In this document: piece by piece, positions 28,010 through 37,442 of the stretch | Layout: each line of letters starts with the position of its first letter | How positions within the stretch are numbered: position 1 is the first letter of the stretch | Assembly (NCBI GenBank): GCA_028291545.1 | Contig: JAQGHR010000084.1 | Span: 1-64,000, forward strand | From: Planctomycetota bacterium | GTDB lineage: Bacteria; Planctomycetota; Planctomycetia; Isosphaerales; Isosphaeraceae | Length of the DNA stretch: 64,000 bases | Direction: 5' to 3' | Notes under the pieces: generated by a model | Told to the model about the DNA's origin: nothing | Seen by the model: only the letters and a program-made list of their open reading frames with translations | The model's database searches: none | Translations under genes and position numbers: made by a program

Positions 28010-29728
28010 ATGCAAAAAATGCACGGTAATTTAGTTGCGATGGCCCGGCGGTCCTGGCCGATGGCAGTGGTGATTTTGGCCTGGGTCGTCGTCGCGAGCG
28101 TGATCAACCCGGTCGGAAATTTCCCGATCAACGACGATTGGGCGTTTGCCTTGCCCGTCAAGGCCATGGTCCAGGATGGTGCGTTCCGGCTCACGGACTG
28201 GCAGGGCATGACGCTCGTCACCCAGACATTGTGGGGGTCGATCTTCTGTCTGCCCGGCGGCTTTTCCTTCACGACGCTGAGGATCTCCAGCCTCGTGCTG
28301 GCGGTGTTCATCCCCCTGGGATGCTATCGGTTGATGAAGGCTTCCCCGGCGCGAACAGCGATCGTCTGGATCGGGGTGCTTGCCGTCGCCGCGAATCCTC
28401 TCTTTGTCCCCCTGTCCTTCACCTTCATGACCGACATCCCGTTCCTCGCCCTGGCGATCATCAGCATCGTGATGCTCATCCGCGGGGTCGAGGGCGGCTC
28501 CAATCGGGACCTCTGGACCGGGCTGATCCTGGGCTTGCTGGCGACGTTCGTCCGACAGACGGGAATCGCGATCTTCCTCGGCTACCTGGTGGCCCTCCCG
28601 TTCCATGACGGGTTGCGTCGGCGCTGGTTCGTCACGGGCCTGGTCCCGACGCTGATCGTCTTCGGCTCGCTGATCGCCTACAAGAAAATGCTGATCGCCC
28701 TGGGACAGTTGCCCGACCTCTACGATGCGCAGGCAGTGTTGACCGCGGCGATGATCCAATCCATTGTCACGTTAAAATTTGGGGTCCTGAGAATCCTGGC
28801 GTGGCGGACGCTCGTCCTGCTGCTTCACGTCGGCCTGTTCTCGTTCCCGGTGTTAATCTTGATCGCCCGATCGCTCCTGCGCGGCACCCGTACAGTCCGC
28901 CTTGCGCGAGCGGTCTGGATCGTGGGCTTCTCGGCTTCCGCGTCGTACTACCTATGGCGGGAACGATCCTTGATGCCGTTCCTGGGGAACGTCGTGGAGG
29001 CGTGGGGAGTGGGTCCGGTGCTTCTCGCGGGGGCAAGCCCCGCGGGCATGCCCGTGGGATTGCGGCTGACTCTGACGGTCATCTCGGCCGTGGGCGGTGC
29101 CCTCTGGGTCCTGCTGCTCGTCGACGCCCTGCTGGCGTTCCTGAGGCCCGGCCTGGATGCGCCATCGAGGCGGTGGCGTCTTGTTTTTTTTGCCGGATTC
29201 ATCGCGCTCAACTGTGCGGTGACCGTCGTGAACTATGCGCCGATCTACGATCGATATCTTCTCCCGATTGTCACCATGTCCATCGTGATGGCCGTATCGA
29301 TGGCGCACGCCAACGGTTCCCCTCCGGGACGGCCGGCGTTCGTCGCTTCCGGGGTCGTTCTGGCGATATTCCTGCTCTTCAGCGTCGCGGCGACGCGCGA
29401 TTACCTCGTCTTGAACCGGGCCCGGTGGGAGCTTCTGACGGATCTCGTTGAACGGCAGCGCGTCTCACCGCAGAGTATCGACGGTGGCTTCGAGTTCAAT
29501 AATCTCGCCAGCGAGTTGGAATCCTATCAACGATCGGGCCAGTTCGCGCGCAAGACCCGAGCCCGGGGGCAAATCGCAAGAGATCCATCCCACGGCCGGG
29601 GTTTCTACGAGATCTCCCTCTCACCTCGGGCCGGGGCCACGATCGTGCGACGGTTGGACGTTCAGGTCTGGTTTCCCTACTCCCCACCGTCGCTCTTCGT
29701 CTTGCAGGACAACGCCCCAGGAACATGA
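28010..29728 (+). CDS. multi-pass membrane protein, probable GT39-like glycosyltransferase
   Basis: 572 residues from the ATG at 28010; ATGs at 28019 and 28037 are alternatives and no strong ribosome binding site decides. The first loop contains NFPINDDWAFALPVKAM (about 42-58), with the acidic pair typical of GT-C enzymes, followed by about ten helices and a C-terminal soluble part from about 470. Predicted to use a lipid-linked sugar donor at the periplasmic face. Converges with the GT2 gene at 29744. Confidence 0.8.
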   Translation: MQKMHGNLVAMARRSWPMAVVILAWVVVASVINPVGNFPINDDWAFALPVKAMVQDGAFRLTDWQGMTLVTQTLWGSIFCLPGGFSFTTLRISSLVLAVFIPLGCYRLMKASPARTAIVWIGVLAVAANPLFVPLSFTFMTDIPFLALAIISIVMLIRGVEGGSNRDLWTGLILGLLATFVRQTGIAIFLGYLVALPFHDGLRRRWFVTGLVPTLIVFGSLIAYKKMLIALGQLPDLYDAQAVLTAAMIQSIVTLKFGVLRILAWRTLVLLLHVGLFSFPVLILIARSLLRGTRTVRLARAVWIVGFSASASYYLWRERSLMPFLGNVVEAWGVGPVLLAGASPAGMPVGLRLTLTVISAVGGALWVLLLVDALLAFLRPGLDAPSRRWRLVFFAGFIALNCAVTVVNYAPIYDRYLLPIVTMSIVMAVSMAHANGSPPGRPAFVASGVVLAIFLLFSVAATRDYLVLNRARWELLTDLVERQRVSPQSIDGGFEFNNLASELESYQRSGQFARKTRARGQIARDPSHGRGFYEISLSPRAGATIVRRLDVQVWFPYSPPSLFVLQDNAPGT

Positions 29729-29743
29729 GCGAGCGGTCGCACG

Positions 29744-30484
29744 TCAGCCCTTCTTGACGGATGGACGACGTGCGGGGCGATGGGTGATGGCGTAGAAATA
29801 CCAGCGCAGGTAAAGAGGCAGCCAGCGACGCATCTGGAAGCGCGATGTGCCGGCGGAACGGTCACGCCATGTGGACGGGATCTCGGTGATACGACGTCCG
29901 CGAGCATGCGCCTTGGCCGTGATTTCAAGCGAATACTCGAACCCGCCCGTGCTCTCAATCGGCGTCTCGATCAAGACCGAACGACGATACGCCCGGAACG
30001 CATTGGTGGCGTCGTGCGAGGGCAGGCCCGCCAGCCAGTAGAGGCTCACTCCCGCCGTCCGGGACAGGAACCCCTTGAACCACGGTCCGCCAATCTGCCG
30101 CCCGCCGCGCATGTATCGCGAGGCGCAGACGATGTCGTATCCCTCGTCTCGGATCAATCGGGCCATCTCGGGTACAATAGCCACGTCGTCCGACAAGTCG
30201 GCCATCGTAACGATCACGACCTCCGCGGTCGTGGCCGCGATCCCCGCACGGACGGCGTTCAGCACCCCTTTGCCAAGCTGATTCTTGACGAGTTCGACGT
30301 AGGGGAACTCGGGCTGCAAGGCCCGGACGACGGGCAGCGTATTGTCCTCGTCGAAATCGTAGACGATCAGGATCCTCTTCGGAATACTGACGCTCTTATC
30401 GATCTCTCGTATCGCGGATTCGACGTTCGCGCCCTCGTTGTAGACGGGCATCACGAAGTCGACGACTGCGCCTGGGTCTGTCAC
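29744..30484 (-). CDS. family 2 glycosyltransferase, DPM1-like
   Basis: 246 residues from a GTG. The GT-A fold is clear: VDFVMPVYNEGANVESAI at the N-terminus, ILIVYDFDEDNT (about 38-50), VVIVTMADLSDDV with the acidic triad (about 92-105), and GGRQIGGPWFKGFLSRTAG. A C-terminal ITEIPSTWRDRSAGTSRF matches polyprenyl-phosphate mannose or glucose synthases. There is no C-terminal membrane domain, so it is a soluble or peripheral form. Lies 108 bp downstream of the epimerase gene on the same strand. Confidence 0.9.
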   Translation of the reverse strand: MTDPGAVVDFVMPVYNEGANVESAIREIDKSVSIPKRILIVYDFDEDNTLPVVRALQPEFPYVELVKNQLGKGVLNAVRAGIAATTAEVVIVTMADLSDDVAIVPEMARLIRDEGYDIVCASRYMRGGRQIGGPWFKGFLSRTAGVSLYWLAGLPSHDATNAFRAYRRSVLIETPIESTGGFEYSLEITAKAHARGRRITEIPSTWRDRSAGTSRFQMRRWLPLYLRWYFYAITHRPARRPSVKKG

Positions 30485-30592
30485 AAGCAGTTCAACCTCT
30501 CTGCGGGCGGGGCGAGAGGGCGGAGACGATCCCCGGGAGGAGGCGAGTCCCCCCGGCGGTCCGCTCTCGGCCCCGAGGGGGGAGGCGAAGGC

Positions 30593-31612
30593 CTAGATCC
30601 CGCCGAGTTCAATCTGCGTGCCGATCCAGGGGATGATCTCGTCGAGGGCCGTCGAGAGCGGCGTGGTCGCCTCGAACCCCAGGATACGACGGGCCTTCTC
30701 GACCGACGGCACCCGACGCTGGACGTCGTAGGTGAACGGCTTGTCAGAGACGGTGCGGAGCGGCTCGTCCCCCCGGACCTTTTTCCAGATCAGCTCGGCC
30801 AGCTCCAGGACGGTGGTGGACGTGGCGGTCGAGAGGTTGAAGTCCTCGTTCTTGGCCGCGGGAGATTCCACGGCCATTCGTATGCCGCGAGCGAGGTCTC
30901 CGCCGTAGGTGTAGCATCGGACCTGGCTGCCGTCCCCGAGGATGTGGAGCGGGTCCTGTCGCTTGAGGATCTTCTGCACGAGGTCGGGGACGACGTGGCT
31001 CATCGCAAGCTTGATGTTGCCCGACATGATCTCGGTGTCGGTCTTGGCCCGCTTCTCCCCGATGCCGATGCAGTTGAAGGGTCGGATGATCGTGTAGGGC
31101 AGATGGTACTGCTCCCAGGCACCCTGGGCGAAGTACTCGGTGGCGAGCTTCTGGAAGCCGTAGGTGGACTGTGGGGGCGGGCAGAGGCGCTGCTCTCCCT
31201 CGGGCGTGGGATAGACGGTCGTGCTCTCGTAGACCATCGACGAAGAGATCACCGTGATCTTCTGGAGCTTCCGCTCGCGGTGGGCCCAGATGGCGGCGTC
31301 GAACGAGGAGGCGGTGATCCGCTCGTTCTCGGAGATCAGGTCGTAGGCGAGCTCGTGGAAGAGAGAGATCCCGCCGATGATGGCGGCCGCGGCGACGAAA
31401 TGGTCGCAATCCGCGAGCAATTCCTTGAGCAACGCCGTGTCCTTGGCGTCACCCGTCACGCAGCGGTACCGGGGGTGGCTGTCGTACGTATGCTGGATCG
31501 GGCCGTATTTCGAGTAATTCTCCACGCCCACGACTTCGTGTCCGGCGTTCAGCAGATCTTCGACGAGGTAGCCGGCAACGAATCCTGCCGAGCCGGTGAC
31601 TAGAATTTTCAC
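30593..31612 (-). CDS. NAD-dependent epimerase/dehydratase (extended SDR)
   Basis: 339 residues from a GTG that overlaps the upstream dehydrogenase stop (GTGA). The Rossmann motif GSAGFVAG is at residues 7-14; the active-site Ser lies in VISSSMVYE and the Tyr/Lys pair in YGFQK. NAD(H)-dependent change of a nucleotide sugar (epimerisation, decarboxylation or dehydration) is expected; the sequence does not decide the exact sugar. Its coupling to a UDP-sugar dehydrogenase suggests that it acts on the uronic acid product, for example as a 4-epimerase or a decarboxylase. Confidence 0.9.
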   Translation of the reverse strand: MKILVTGSAGFVAGYLVEDLLNAGHEVVGVENYSKYGPIQHTYDSHPRYRCVTGDAKDTALLKELLADCDHFVAAAAIIGGISLFHELAYDLISENERITASSFDAAIWAHRERKLQKITVISSSMVYESTTVYPTPEGEQRLCPPPQSTYGFQKLATEYFAQGAWEQYHLPYTIIRPFNCIGIGEKRAKTDTEIMSGNIKLAMSHVVPDLVQKILKRQDPLHILGDGSQVRCYTYGGDLARGIRMAVESPAAKNEDFNLSTATSTTVLELAELIWKKVRGDEPLRTVSDKPFTYDVQRRVPSVEKARRILGFEATTPLSTALDEIIPWIGTQIELGGI

Positions 31613-32808
31613 GTAAGCGAGGTCCCTTTCCCGTAAATGTTCCAGATGTCCACGACCGTCTTGTCCTCAGGGAATTCCAGACTGCGGTACGCGCGGTGCG
31701 GTGCGCCGACGACGAGGATGTCGGACCGTGCGATCACCTCCTCGAGAGTGGAGAACGTCGGGTCCTGGATGTATACGTCGGTGCAGAGCACGTGGCCCGC
31801 TTCGTATTCGAAGATCTTGCGGAGCTTGTAGGAGAGCGACTCGCGAGGGTCGTCGCTCTCCCCCTTGAATGCCATGCCGAGGATGCCGACCGTCTTGGTG
31901 CCCAGCGCCGTGCATCTCTGCTTGACATGCCGGACGACGAAATTGGGCAACCCCTCGTTGATGAGCATCGCCGCGTGGCCGAGGGCGAAGTTATTGTTGT
32001 TGGCCGCCGCGAGCTGCATGGTGTCTTTGAACAGGCATGGCCCCGCGGCGAACCCGCTCTTGGGCAGCCCCGCCATGCGGGGGTAGTCCTTGGTCAAGGC
32101 GTCGTAGATGCGGTAGAAGTCCAGGCCGTAGTCGGTGGAGATCATGAAGAACTGGTTCGCCGTGGCGAACTGGATGTACCGCCAGACGTTGGCGAAAATC
32201 TTCGTCAGCTCCGCCTCCAGAGGCGATAGCGGGATGATCGACCGCGTGATCCGGCCGAACAGGGCCGCGGCCATCTTTATGGCCGTCTCGTCGCAACCCG
32301 AGACGATCTGCGGCAATTCGGTCAATTCCTCGATCGCCTTGCCCTCGGCCACACGCTCGGGGCAGAAGGCGAGGTGGAGGTCCTTGCCGGTTGCCTCCAG
32401 GATCTGACGGACCTTCTCGGTGACGCCGGGATAGACCGTGCTACGAAGGATGATGCATTGGCCGTCGACGAACTGTTCCTTCAACCTGTCGAAGAACTTC
32501 CTCATCGCGTGGAAGGTCGGGTTCAGGTGCTCATCGACGGGCGTGCCGATGACCACGACGACATGCTCCGACCGGCCGACCACGCCGGGGTCGGTTCCGA
32601 CGTCCAGAGTCTTACCGATGACCTTCTTGAGCAGGGGCTCGGCCCCCTGCTCGAGGAACGGCATTCGCCCCTCGCGGACTATGCCGACCGTGCGTTCGTT
32701 GACGTCATAGATGACGACCTTCAGCCCGCGATCCGCGAACGTGATTGCTAGGGGGAGCCCAACATGACCGCAACCGCCGACAACGCAGACATCGTAATCA
32801 AAGCTCAT
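31609..32808 (-). CDS. nucleotide-sugar dehydrogenase (UDP-sugar to uronate)
   Basis: 399 residues. The N-terminal NAD-binding motif is GGCGHVGLPLA, the central domain has FCPERVAEGKAIEEL typical of the WecC/UDP-ManNAc dehydrogenase branch, and the catalytic Cys lies in FAAGPCLFKDT. The C-terminal domain has VGILGMAFKGESDDPRES, also diagnostic. The enzyme makes two NAD-dependent oxidations of C6 to a carboxylate. Whether the substrate is UDP-glucose, UDP-GlcNAc or UDP-ManNAc cannot be read here. Confidence 0.93.
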   Translation of the reverse strand: MSFDYDVCVVGGCGHVGLPLAITFADRGLKVVIYDVNERTVGIVREGRMPFLEQGAEPLLKKVIGKTLDVGTDPGVVGRSEHVVVVIGTPVDEHLNPTFHAMRKFFDRLKEQFVDGQCIILRSTVYPGVTEKVRQILEATGKDLHLAFCPERVAEGKAIEELTELPQIVSGCDETAIKMAAALFGRITRSIIPLSPLEAELTKIFANVWRYIQFATANQFFMISTDYGLDFYRIYDALTKDYPRMAGLPKSGFAAGPCLFKDTMQLAAANNNNFALGHAAMLINEGLPNFVVRHVKQRCTALGTKTVGILGMAFKGESDDPRESLSYKLRKIFEYEAGHVLCTDVYIQDPTFSTLEEVIARSDILVVGAPHRAYRSLEFPEDKTVVDIWNIYGKGTSLT

Positions 32809-33313
32809 ATTTCGCCTTATCGAGGATCGCGAGAAATTTCATCAGGTCGCGTTTATTTATATCACCGTTTCCTGCAGACCTGGTGAGCGCCACGTTCCCT
32901 GGGAAGCGGTCCATACCGGTCGAATTTCAATCGGCTTGCTCCAACTGCGACCCTACGGACAGAAGCTTCGTCCATCGAGATCGGCCGCAAACGCAAGATC
33001 CTACCCATGGTGGCGATTATCAGTCAACAAACTTACTGAAGTGAGGTATAAGGGGTCAAGGGAGAAGGTTCTTGCTTTCATTTCCGGTGAATGACCCAGC
33101 CCCTTGGGGCGGCCGGGGTTGGTACTCCCCCGTTGCTCGTGAACTGGCCGCCCAGCAACGGGGTCCCTCCTCACAGGAACGAGAGCGACACCCCGGGAAA
33201 TGGGGCTAGCCGCATCGCGGTCGTTCTGGTAATAAGCCCCGTGCTTTTCAGGGATCGCCTCCACGGAACGGGGGGTTCCGCCGCGATCGCAGCGACGCGA
33301 CAGGAGGTCGCCG
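32809..33313. other. divergent control region of the sugar locus
   Basis: 505 bp between the dehydrogenase operon and the GT4 gene. It holds an A/T-rich stretch at about 32845-32870 suited to a promoter, a short REP-like GGGGTCA at 33054, and a 10-bp perfect inverted repeat at 33128-33137 and 33154-33163 in the GT4 leader. No gene is visible. Confidence 0.45.
33301..33307 (+). promoter_or_regulatory. ribosome binding site deciding a TTG start
   Basis: CAGGAGG lies six bases before the TTG at 33314, which is in frame with the GT4 gene and begins its conserved N-terminal strand. It supports TTG rather than the later ATG. Confidence 0.7.
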
Positions 33314-34600
33314 TTGAAATTTTGCATGGTGACGACATTCTTCGGCGGCCATAGCTTTGGCGGAGATGCCGCCTACGTGGATCGGCTGGCCCGAGCCCTC
33401 CTGCGCAGGGGGCACGAGGTCCACGTCATTCATTGCGCCGATAGCTTCCAGGCCGTGCGAGGCGCGCATCCGCTCCGCCCCTACACCCCCCCGCCGGGCC
33501 TGCAGGTCCACCGGCTCGAAAGCCCCCTGGGGGTGATCTCTCCGCTGGCGACGCAGATCACCGGCAAGCCGTACTTCAAGACCAGGGCCCTTCGCAAGTT
33601 GCTCGACGCCGTCGATACCGACGTCGTCCACTTCCATAACATCTCGCTCGTCGGCGGCCCGGACGTCCTCCACCTCGGCAAGCAGGCCGTCCGATTGATG
33701 ACCGCGCACGAGCACTGGCTGATCTGCCCGATGCACCTGCTGTGGAAATACGGGAAAAAGGCCTGCGACGGCCCCCAGTGCGTCCGATGCAGCCTGGCGG
33801 GTCGGCGTCCTCCGCAGGTCTGGCGGTTCACCGGGGCGATCGATCGGGGGTTGCAGCAGCTCGACGCCCTGGTCTTCCCGACCCGCCATACCCTGGAAGA
33901 GCACCGTCGCCGGGGGATCGGCGCGCCGATGGTGCATCTGCCATATTTCCTGCCGGACGACTGGTCGCGGGGGATCGAGGATGACATGCCCGAGACGCAG
34001 GCCTCGGGCCGCCCCTATCTTGCGGCGGCCGGGCGCCTGGTGGCCATGAAAGGGTTCCAGCGCCTCATCCCGATGATGAAGTTCTTGCCGGAAGTGGACC
34101 TTCGCATCGCCGGCACCGGGCCGTACGAGTGGCACCTCCGCCGCCTCGCCTCGGGCCTGCCGAACGTGAAGTTCGAGGGGCTACTCTCCGGCGAGCGGCT
34201 GAGCCAGCTGTTCCACGGGGCGCGGGCCGTGGTCGTGCCCAGCCTCTTCCCCGAGACCTTCGGTTATGTCGTGCTGGAAGCCTTCGCCGTGCGGACGCCG
34301 GTGGTCGTGGATCGCGGAGGCGGGGCACTTCTGGAGACCGGCGTACAGAGCGGCGGTGGCCTGGGATACACGACCGATGCCGAGATGCTCCTGGCTCTGC
34401 GGCGGATCGTTCACGACGACGAACTCCGCGACGAACTGGCCGACCAGGGATTCGCCGTCCGCCGCGGCGAATGGTCCGAGGCCGCGCACATGGACCGCTA
34501 CTTCGGCCTGATCGCCTCGATCCGCGGCAGTCGTCCGACCGCCAACACACCGCACTCCCGAGCCAGGGCCCGCGACGGATCGAACGTCGCCGGAGGATGA
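33314..34600 (+). CDS. family 4 glycosyltransferase (GT-B)
   Basis: 428 residues from a TTG with a strong ribosome binding site. The N-terminal acceptor domain starts MVTTFFGGHSFGGDAAYVD with GHEVHVIH; the C-terminal donor domain shows LAAAGRLVAMKGFQRLI, LRIAGTGPYE and the E-x7-E-type motif FPETFGYVVLEAF. A Cys-rich insert (CPMHLLWKYGKKACDGPQC ... C) around 140-160 is unusual and is known in some GT4 proteins as a small zinc-binding segment. Predicted to add a sugar to the lipid-linked glycan of this locus. Followed 40 bp later by the YfhO-like gene. Confidence 0.9.
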   Translation: MKFCMVTTFFGGHSFGGDAAYVDRLARALLRRGHEVHVIHCADSFQAVRGAHPLRPYTPPPGLQVHRLESPLGVISPLATQITGKPYFKTRALRKLLDAVDTDVVHFHNISLVGGPDVLHLGKQAVRLMTAHEHWLICPMHLLWKYGKKACDGPQCVRCSLAGRRPPQVWRFTGAIDRGLQQLDALVFPTRHTLEEHRRRGIGAPMVHLPYFLPDDWSRGIEDDMPETQASGRPYLAAAGRLVAMKGFQRLIPMMKFLPEVDLRIAGTGPYEWHLRRLASGLPNVKFEGLLSGERLSQLFHGARAVVVPSLFPETFGYVVLEAFAVRTPVVVDRGGGALLETGVQSGGGLGYTTDAEMLLALRRIVHDDELRDELADQGFAVRRGEWSEAAHMDRYFGLIASIRGSRPTANTPHSRARARDGSNVAGG

Positions 34601-34640
34601 GGCCGTCCCCGCGACTCGTCAACCCATCCACCGGCCTCTC

Positions 34641-37052
34641 ATGATTCCCACCGCTCGACCCATCCGATGCTTCCTCGCCGGGCTCATTCCCCTCGTCCTG
34701 CTGTCGTTCGTTTTCGGCCGCCTTGTGTCTCATCCCTCGTTTCTGATCGCCGATGGCGATCGGCCGAGCGTGGACCGTGCCTTGCCGAAAGACGCGGTGG
34801 CGCCGGGCAACGACCTCACGCGCCTGTTTCTGCCGCATCACGCCCGGATCGCGTCGGCCCTGAAAACGACCGGACGCATTCCCGGATGGGATCCGGCCGG
34901 GTTCGGCGGACGTCCGCTCGTCGGGAACCCGCAAGCCGGGCTCTGGTATCCCCCGGTATGGGTCGCTTGGTACGCGTGGCGGCCGTCGGCGCTGGGCTGG
35001 CTGACCCTGGCGCATCTCCTCTGGGGAGCGTTCGGTGTCCTCGCGCTCGCGAGAAGCGTACGGCTGGGGCTGTTCGCGGCGACCGTCGCGGCCGGTTGCT
35101 GGATCGCCAACCCCTATATCCTGGCGCAGACGTTCGAGGGTCACTATCCCCACGTCTGGGCCGCGACCTGGTTCCCCTGGGCGTTCTGGGCGGCGATCGG
35201 CCTGAAGCGGGGACGACGGCGAGGCTCGTTGCTCCCGCCGATCCTGGCCCTCTCGTTCCTGACCGGCCATGCGCAGGAAGGCTACTACCTGACGCTGACG
35301 TTGGGCCTCTGGCTCCTGGCCGAGGTCGTCTGGCGTGTCATGAAGAGACCCTCGATCGGGCAGTCGGATCTCAGGTGTAGCGCACTTTTGTCGGTCATGA
35401 CCGGCGTCGCAATCCTTCTCCTGACCGCCGGCTTCCTCGCGATCGAGATCGTTCCCGACCTGATGACGCAGCCGTTCACCATCTCGGGCGGTCGCTGGCC
35501 GGTGAAGGAAGCGGGCAAGTATCACGTCAATTTGATGAACCTGCCCCAGCTGCTTTCTCCCCGAGCGCTGGGCCAGCCGGCCGATTTTGCGGGGCCGGAT
35601 AGCTACTGGGAATCGATGATCTCGATCGGGTGGGTGCCGCTGTTGCTGGGAACCATCGCCATCGTCCGATCGCCGGGACGGCGGGAGGTCCTGGCGTGGC
35701 TGGCCCTGGTGGTCGTCGCGTCGCTGTTCGCGTTCGGCCCGAGTTTCGGCGTGTTCCGCGTGCTGTTCGCGATCGTTCCTGGCATGAACCGCTTCCGGGT
35801 GCCGGCCCGATCCTTGTTCCTCGTCGCGCTCGGAGCGTCGATGCTGACCGGGTTCGGCGTCGAGGCGATCGCGCGATCGCGCACGGATTGGCGGAGATTC
35901 TTCCGGGGCTACGCGACCGTGGTTGCGATCCTCGTCTCATCGCTCCTGATCGCGCCGCGGATACCCTCCCGACTGCCGCACTCGGACCTCTCCGTCCTGC
36001 TCGGAGTATGGGCGAGACTCGCCCGCGACACGACGTTCACGATGGCCCTCGGCGGCTCCTCGCTCGCGATGCTCGCGCTTCGCGTTCGCCCCGCCGCGAG
36101 CCACCTCGTCGCGATCGTTCTGGGATGTCTGGCAACCGGAGAACTCGCCCTCTACGGTCGCAGCCTGATCCGGGTCGCCCCGGCCTCGCAATTCCTCGGC
36201 CCTGATCCGGTCGGCGAGGCGATCGCGCGCCACGCCCCGCCCGGGCCGTTTCGCGTTCGCGTCCGGGACGCGTTCTATGGAGACGGTCGGGCCTTCGCGC
36301 TCGGCCTGGAGAAAACAAATCTCAACGATTCGTTCCAGATCCAGCACGCCGCCGATCTGTACGAGCGGCTCTATCCCATGTTCGGCACGCTTGCCCCGCC
36401 GTTGATCCGAGCCCGCTATCGCACCCCCGTGCAGGCCGCCGTCCTGGAACGAATGAATGTCGCGATGCTCGTTTCCAACCGCGACGACGACCGGTTCGGC
36501 TGGCCGATCGTTTCATCCGGCCGTTGGGACGGCGTGCCATTCACCATCCGCAAGAATCCCGATCCGTTGCCTCGTGCCTATATGGTCCCGCGAGCCCAGG
36601 TCATCCCCGATGGTCCGGCCATGGTCGATCGCCTGTCCGAGGTTCCGGCGCGTTCGGCCGTCCTGATGTCTCTCGACCCCCTCCCCATTCCGGGAGATCG
36701 CCAGCCCTATACCCCGGCGGATTACGTGTCGTCGGGGCCGGATCACGCGGAAATTCGCGTCACGACGCAGGCTCCGGGCCTCCTCGTCGTCGCCGATACC
36801 TGGATGCCCGGCTGGTCGGCGGAACTCGACGGCACGCCGGTGCCCATTCATCGCGGGAATCGCGCGCAGCGAGTCGTGGTGATCGACTCGCCGGGATCGC
36901 ATCGGGTGGTCATGACGTTCACGCCGCCGGGGCTACGACTCGGCCGGACGATCACCTTGATGTCGGTGTCCCTCTGGTGCCTCCTCGCGCTGTGGAAGGC
37001 CCGCTCATCGCATGTGGCCGATTCAATCGCGATCCGGTCGCCGCCCTCATGA
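34641..37052 (+). CDS. YfhO-like multi-pass membrane protein
   Basis: 803 residues with about twelve hydrophobic helices in the first 530 residues and a periplasmic C-terminal domain. YfhO-family features are DRALPKDAVAPGNDLTRLFLPHHARIASALK with the WDPAGFGGRPLVGNPQAGLWYPP segment in the first loop, RLPARS-like PGMNRFRVPARSL, and late PGLLVVADTWMPGWSAELDG. Such proteins are thought to glycosylate surface polymers from lipid-linked sugars. A final helix near the C-terminus re-enters the membrane. Ends six bases inside the convergent lipoprotein gene. Confidence 0.85.
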   Translation: MIPTARPIRCFLAGLIPLVLLSFVFGRLVSHPSFLIADGDRPSVDRALPKDAVAPGNDLTRLFLPHHARIASALKTTGRIPGWDPAGFGGRPLVGNPQAGLWYPPVWVAWYAWRPSALGWLTLAHLLWGAFGVLALARSVRLGLFAATVAAGCWIANPYILAQTFEGHYPHVWAATWFPWAFWAAIGLKRGRRRGSLLPPILALSFLTGHAQEGYYLTLTLGLWLLAEVVWRVMKRPSIGQSDLRCSALLSVMTGVAILLLTAGFLAIEIVPDLMTQPFTISGGRWPVKEAGKYHVNLMNLPQLLSPRALGQPADFAGPDSYWESMISIGWVPLLLGTIAIVRSPGRREVLAWLALVVVASLFAFGPSFGVFRVLFAIVPGMNRFRVPARSLFLVALGASMLTGFGVEAIARSRTDWRRFFRGYATVVAILVSSLLIAPRIPSRLPHSDLSVLLGVWARLARDTTFTMALGGSSLAMLALRVRPAASHLVAIVLGCLATGELALYGRSLIRVAPASQFLGPDPVGEAIARHAPPGPFRVRVRDAFYGDGRAFALGLEKTNLNDSFQIQHAADLYERLYPMFGTLAPPLIRARYRTPVQAAVLERMNVAMLVSNRDDDRFGWPIVSSGRWDGVPFTIRKNPDPLPRAYMVPRAQVIPDGPAMVDRLSEVPARSAVLMSLDPLPIPGDRQPYTPADYVSSGPDHAEIRVTTQAPGLLVVADTWMPGWSAELDGTPVPIHRGNRAQRVVVIDSPGSHRVVMTFTPPGLRLGRTITLMSVSLWCLLALWKARSSHVADSIAIRSPPS

Positions 37053-37409
37053 TCCCGGAACGGGTTCGAGCTCGGCCTGGAGAACCCACACCTTCTCGCC
37101 ACGGTTCGGACCGCCGAGGACTTCGGCATGGGCGGCCTTGGCCCCGATATTCTTCGTCTCCAGGACGCGGAGACGGGTCCCCACGGCCGCTTTGAAAATT
37201 CGCTTGTCGGTGACGAGCCCGTTGAACAGCTTATCGAACTCCGCGGGCGGCTTGCCGAAGGCTCGCAGCGCCTGCTCGTCCCGGCAAAGCCACATCGTGC
37301 CATCGGGGTTGCCCGTCGCCTTGATCTGAAATTCCTTGCCGACCGGCGTACTTCCACACCCTGCGACCAAACCTGCGAATGCCAGCGCCAGAAACCCTCG
37401 TCGCAACAT
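37047..37409 (-). CDS. hypothetical lipoprotein
   Basis: 120 residues. A lipobox LVAGC at about residues 14-18 follows a short basic N-terminus, so this is a lipid-anchored periplasmic protein. The rest alternates polar and hydrophobic residues (FQIKATGNPDGTMWLCRDEQAL and VGTRLRVLETKNIGAKAAHAEVL), suggesting a small beta-rich fold. No family recognised. Its 3' end overlaps the YfhO-like gene by six bases tail to tail. Confidence 0.75.
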   Translation of the reverse strand: MLRRGFLALAFAGLVAGCGSTPVGKEFQIKATGNPDGTMWLCRDEQALRAFGKPPAEFDKLFNGLVTDKRIFKAAVGTRLRVLETKNIGAKAAHAEVLGGPNRGEKVWVLQAELEPVPGS

Positions 37410-37442
37410 CGCGGAGTCTCCTCTATTGTCCCTTGAGACGCC

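Noticed and set aside
29780-31603. 607-codon plus frame opposite the GT2 and epimerase genes
   Set aside because: Long only because codons there are G/C-ending; both genes on the minus strand are unmistakable.
34065-35525. 486-codon minus frame over the GT4 and YfhO-like genes
   Set aside because: Pure shadow: Arg/Gly/Glu-rich, crosses two real genes and has no domain.
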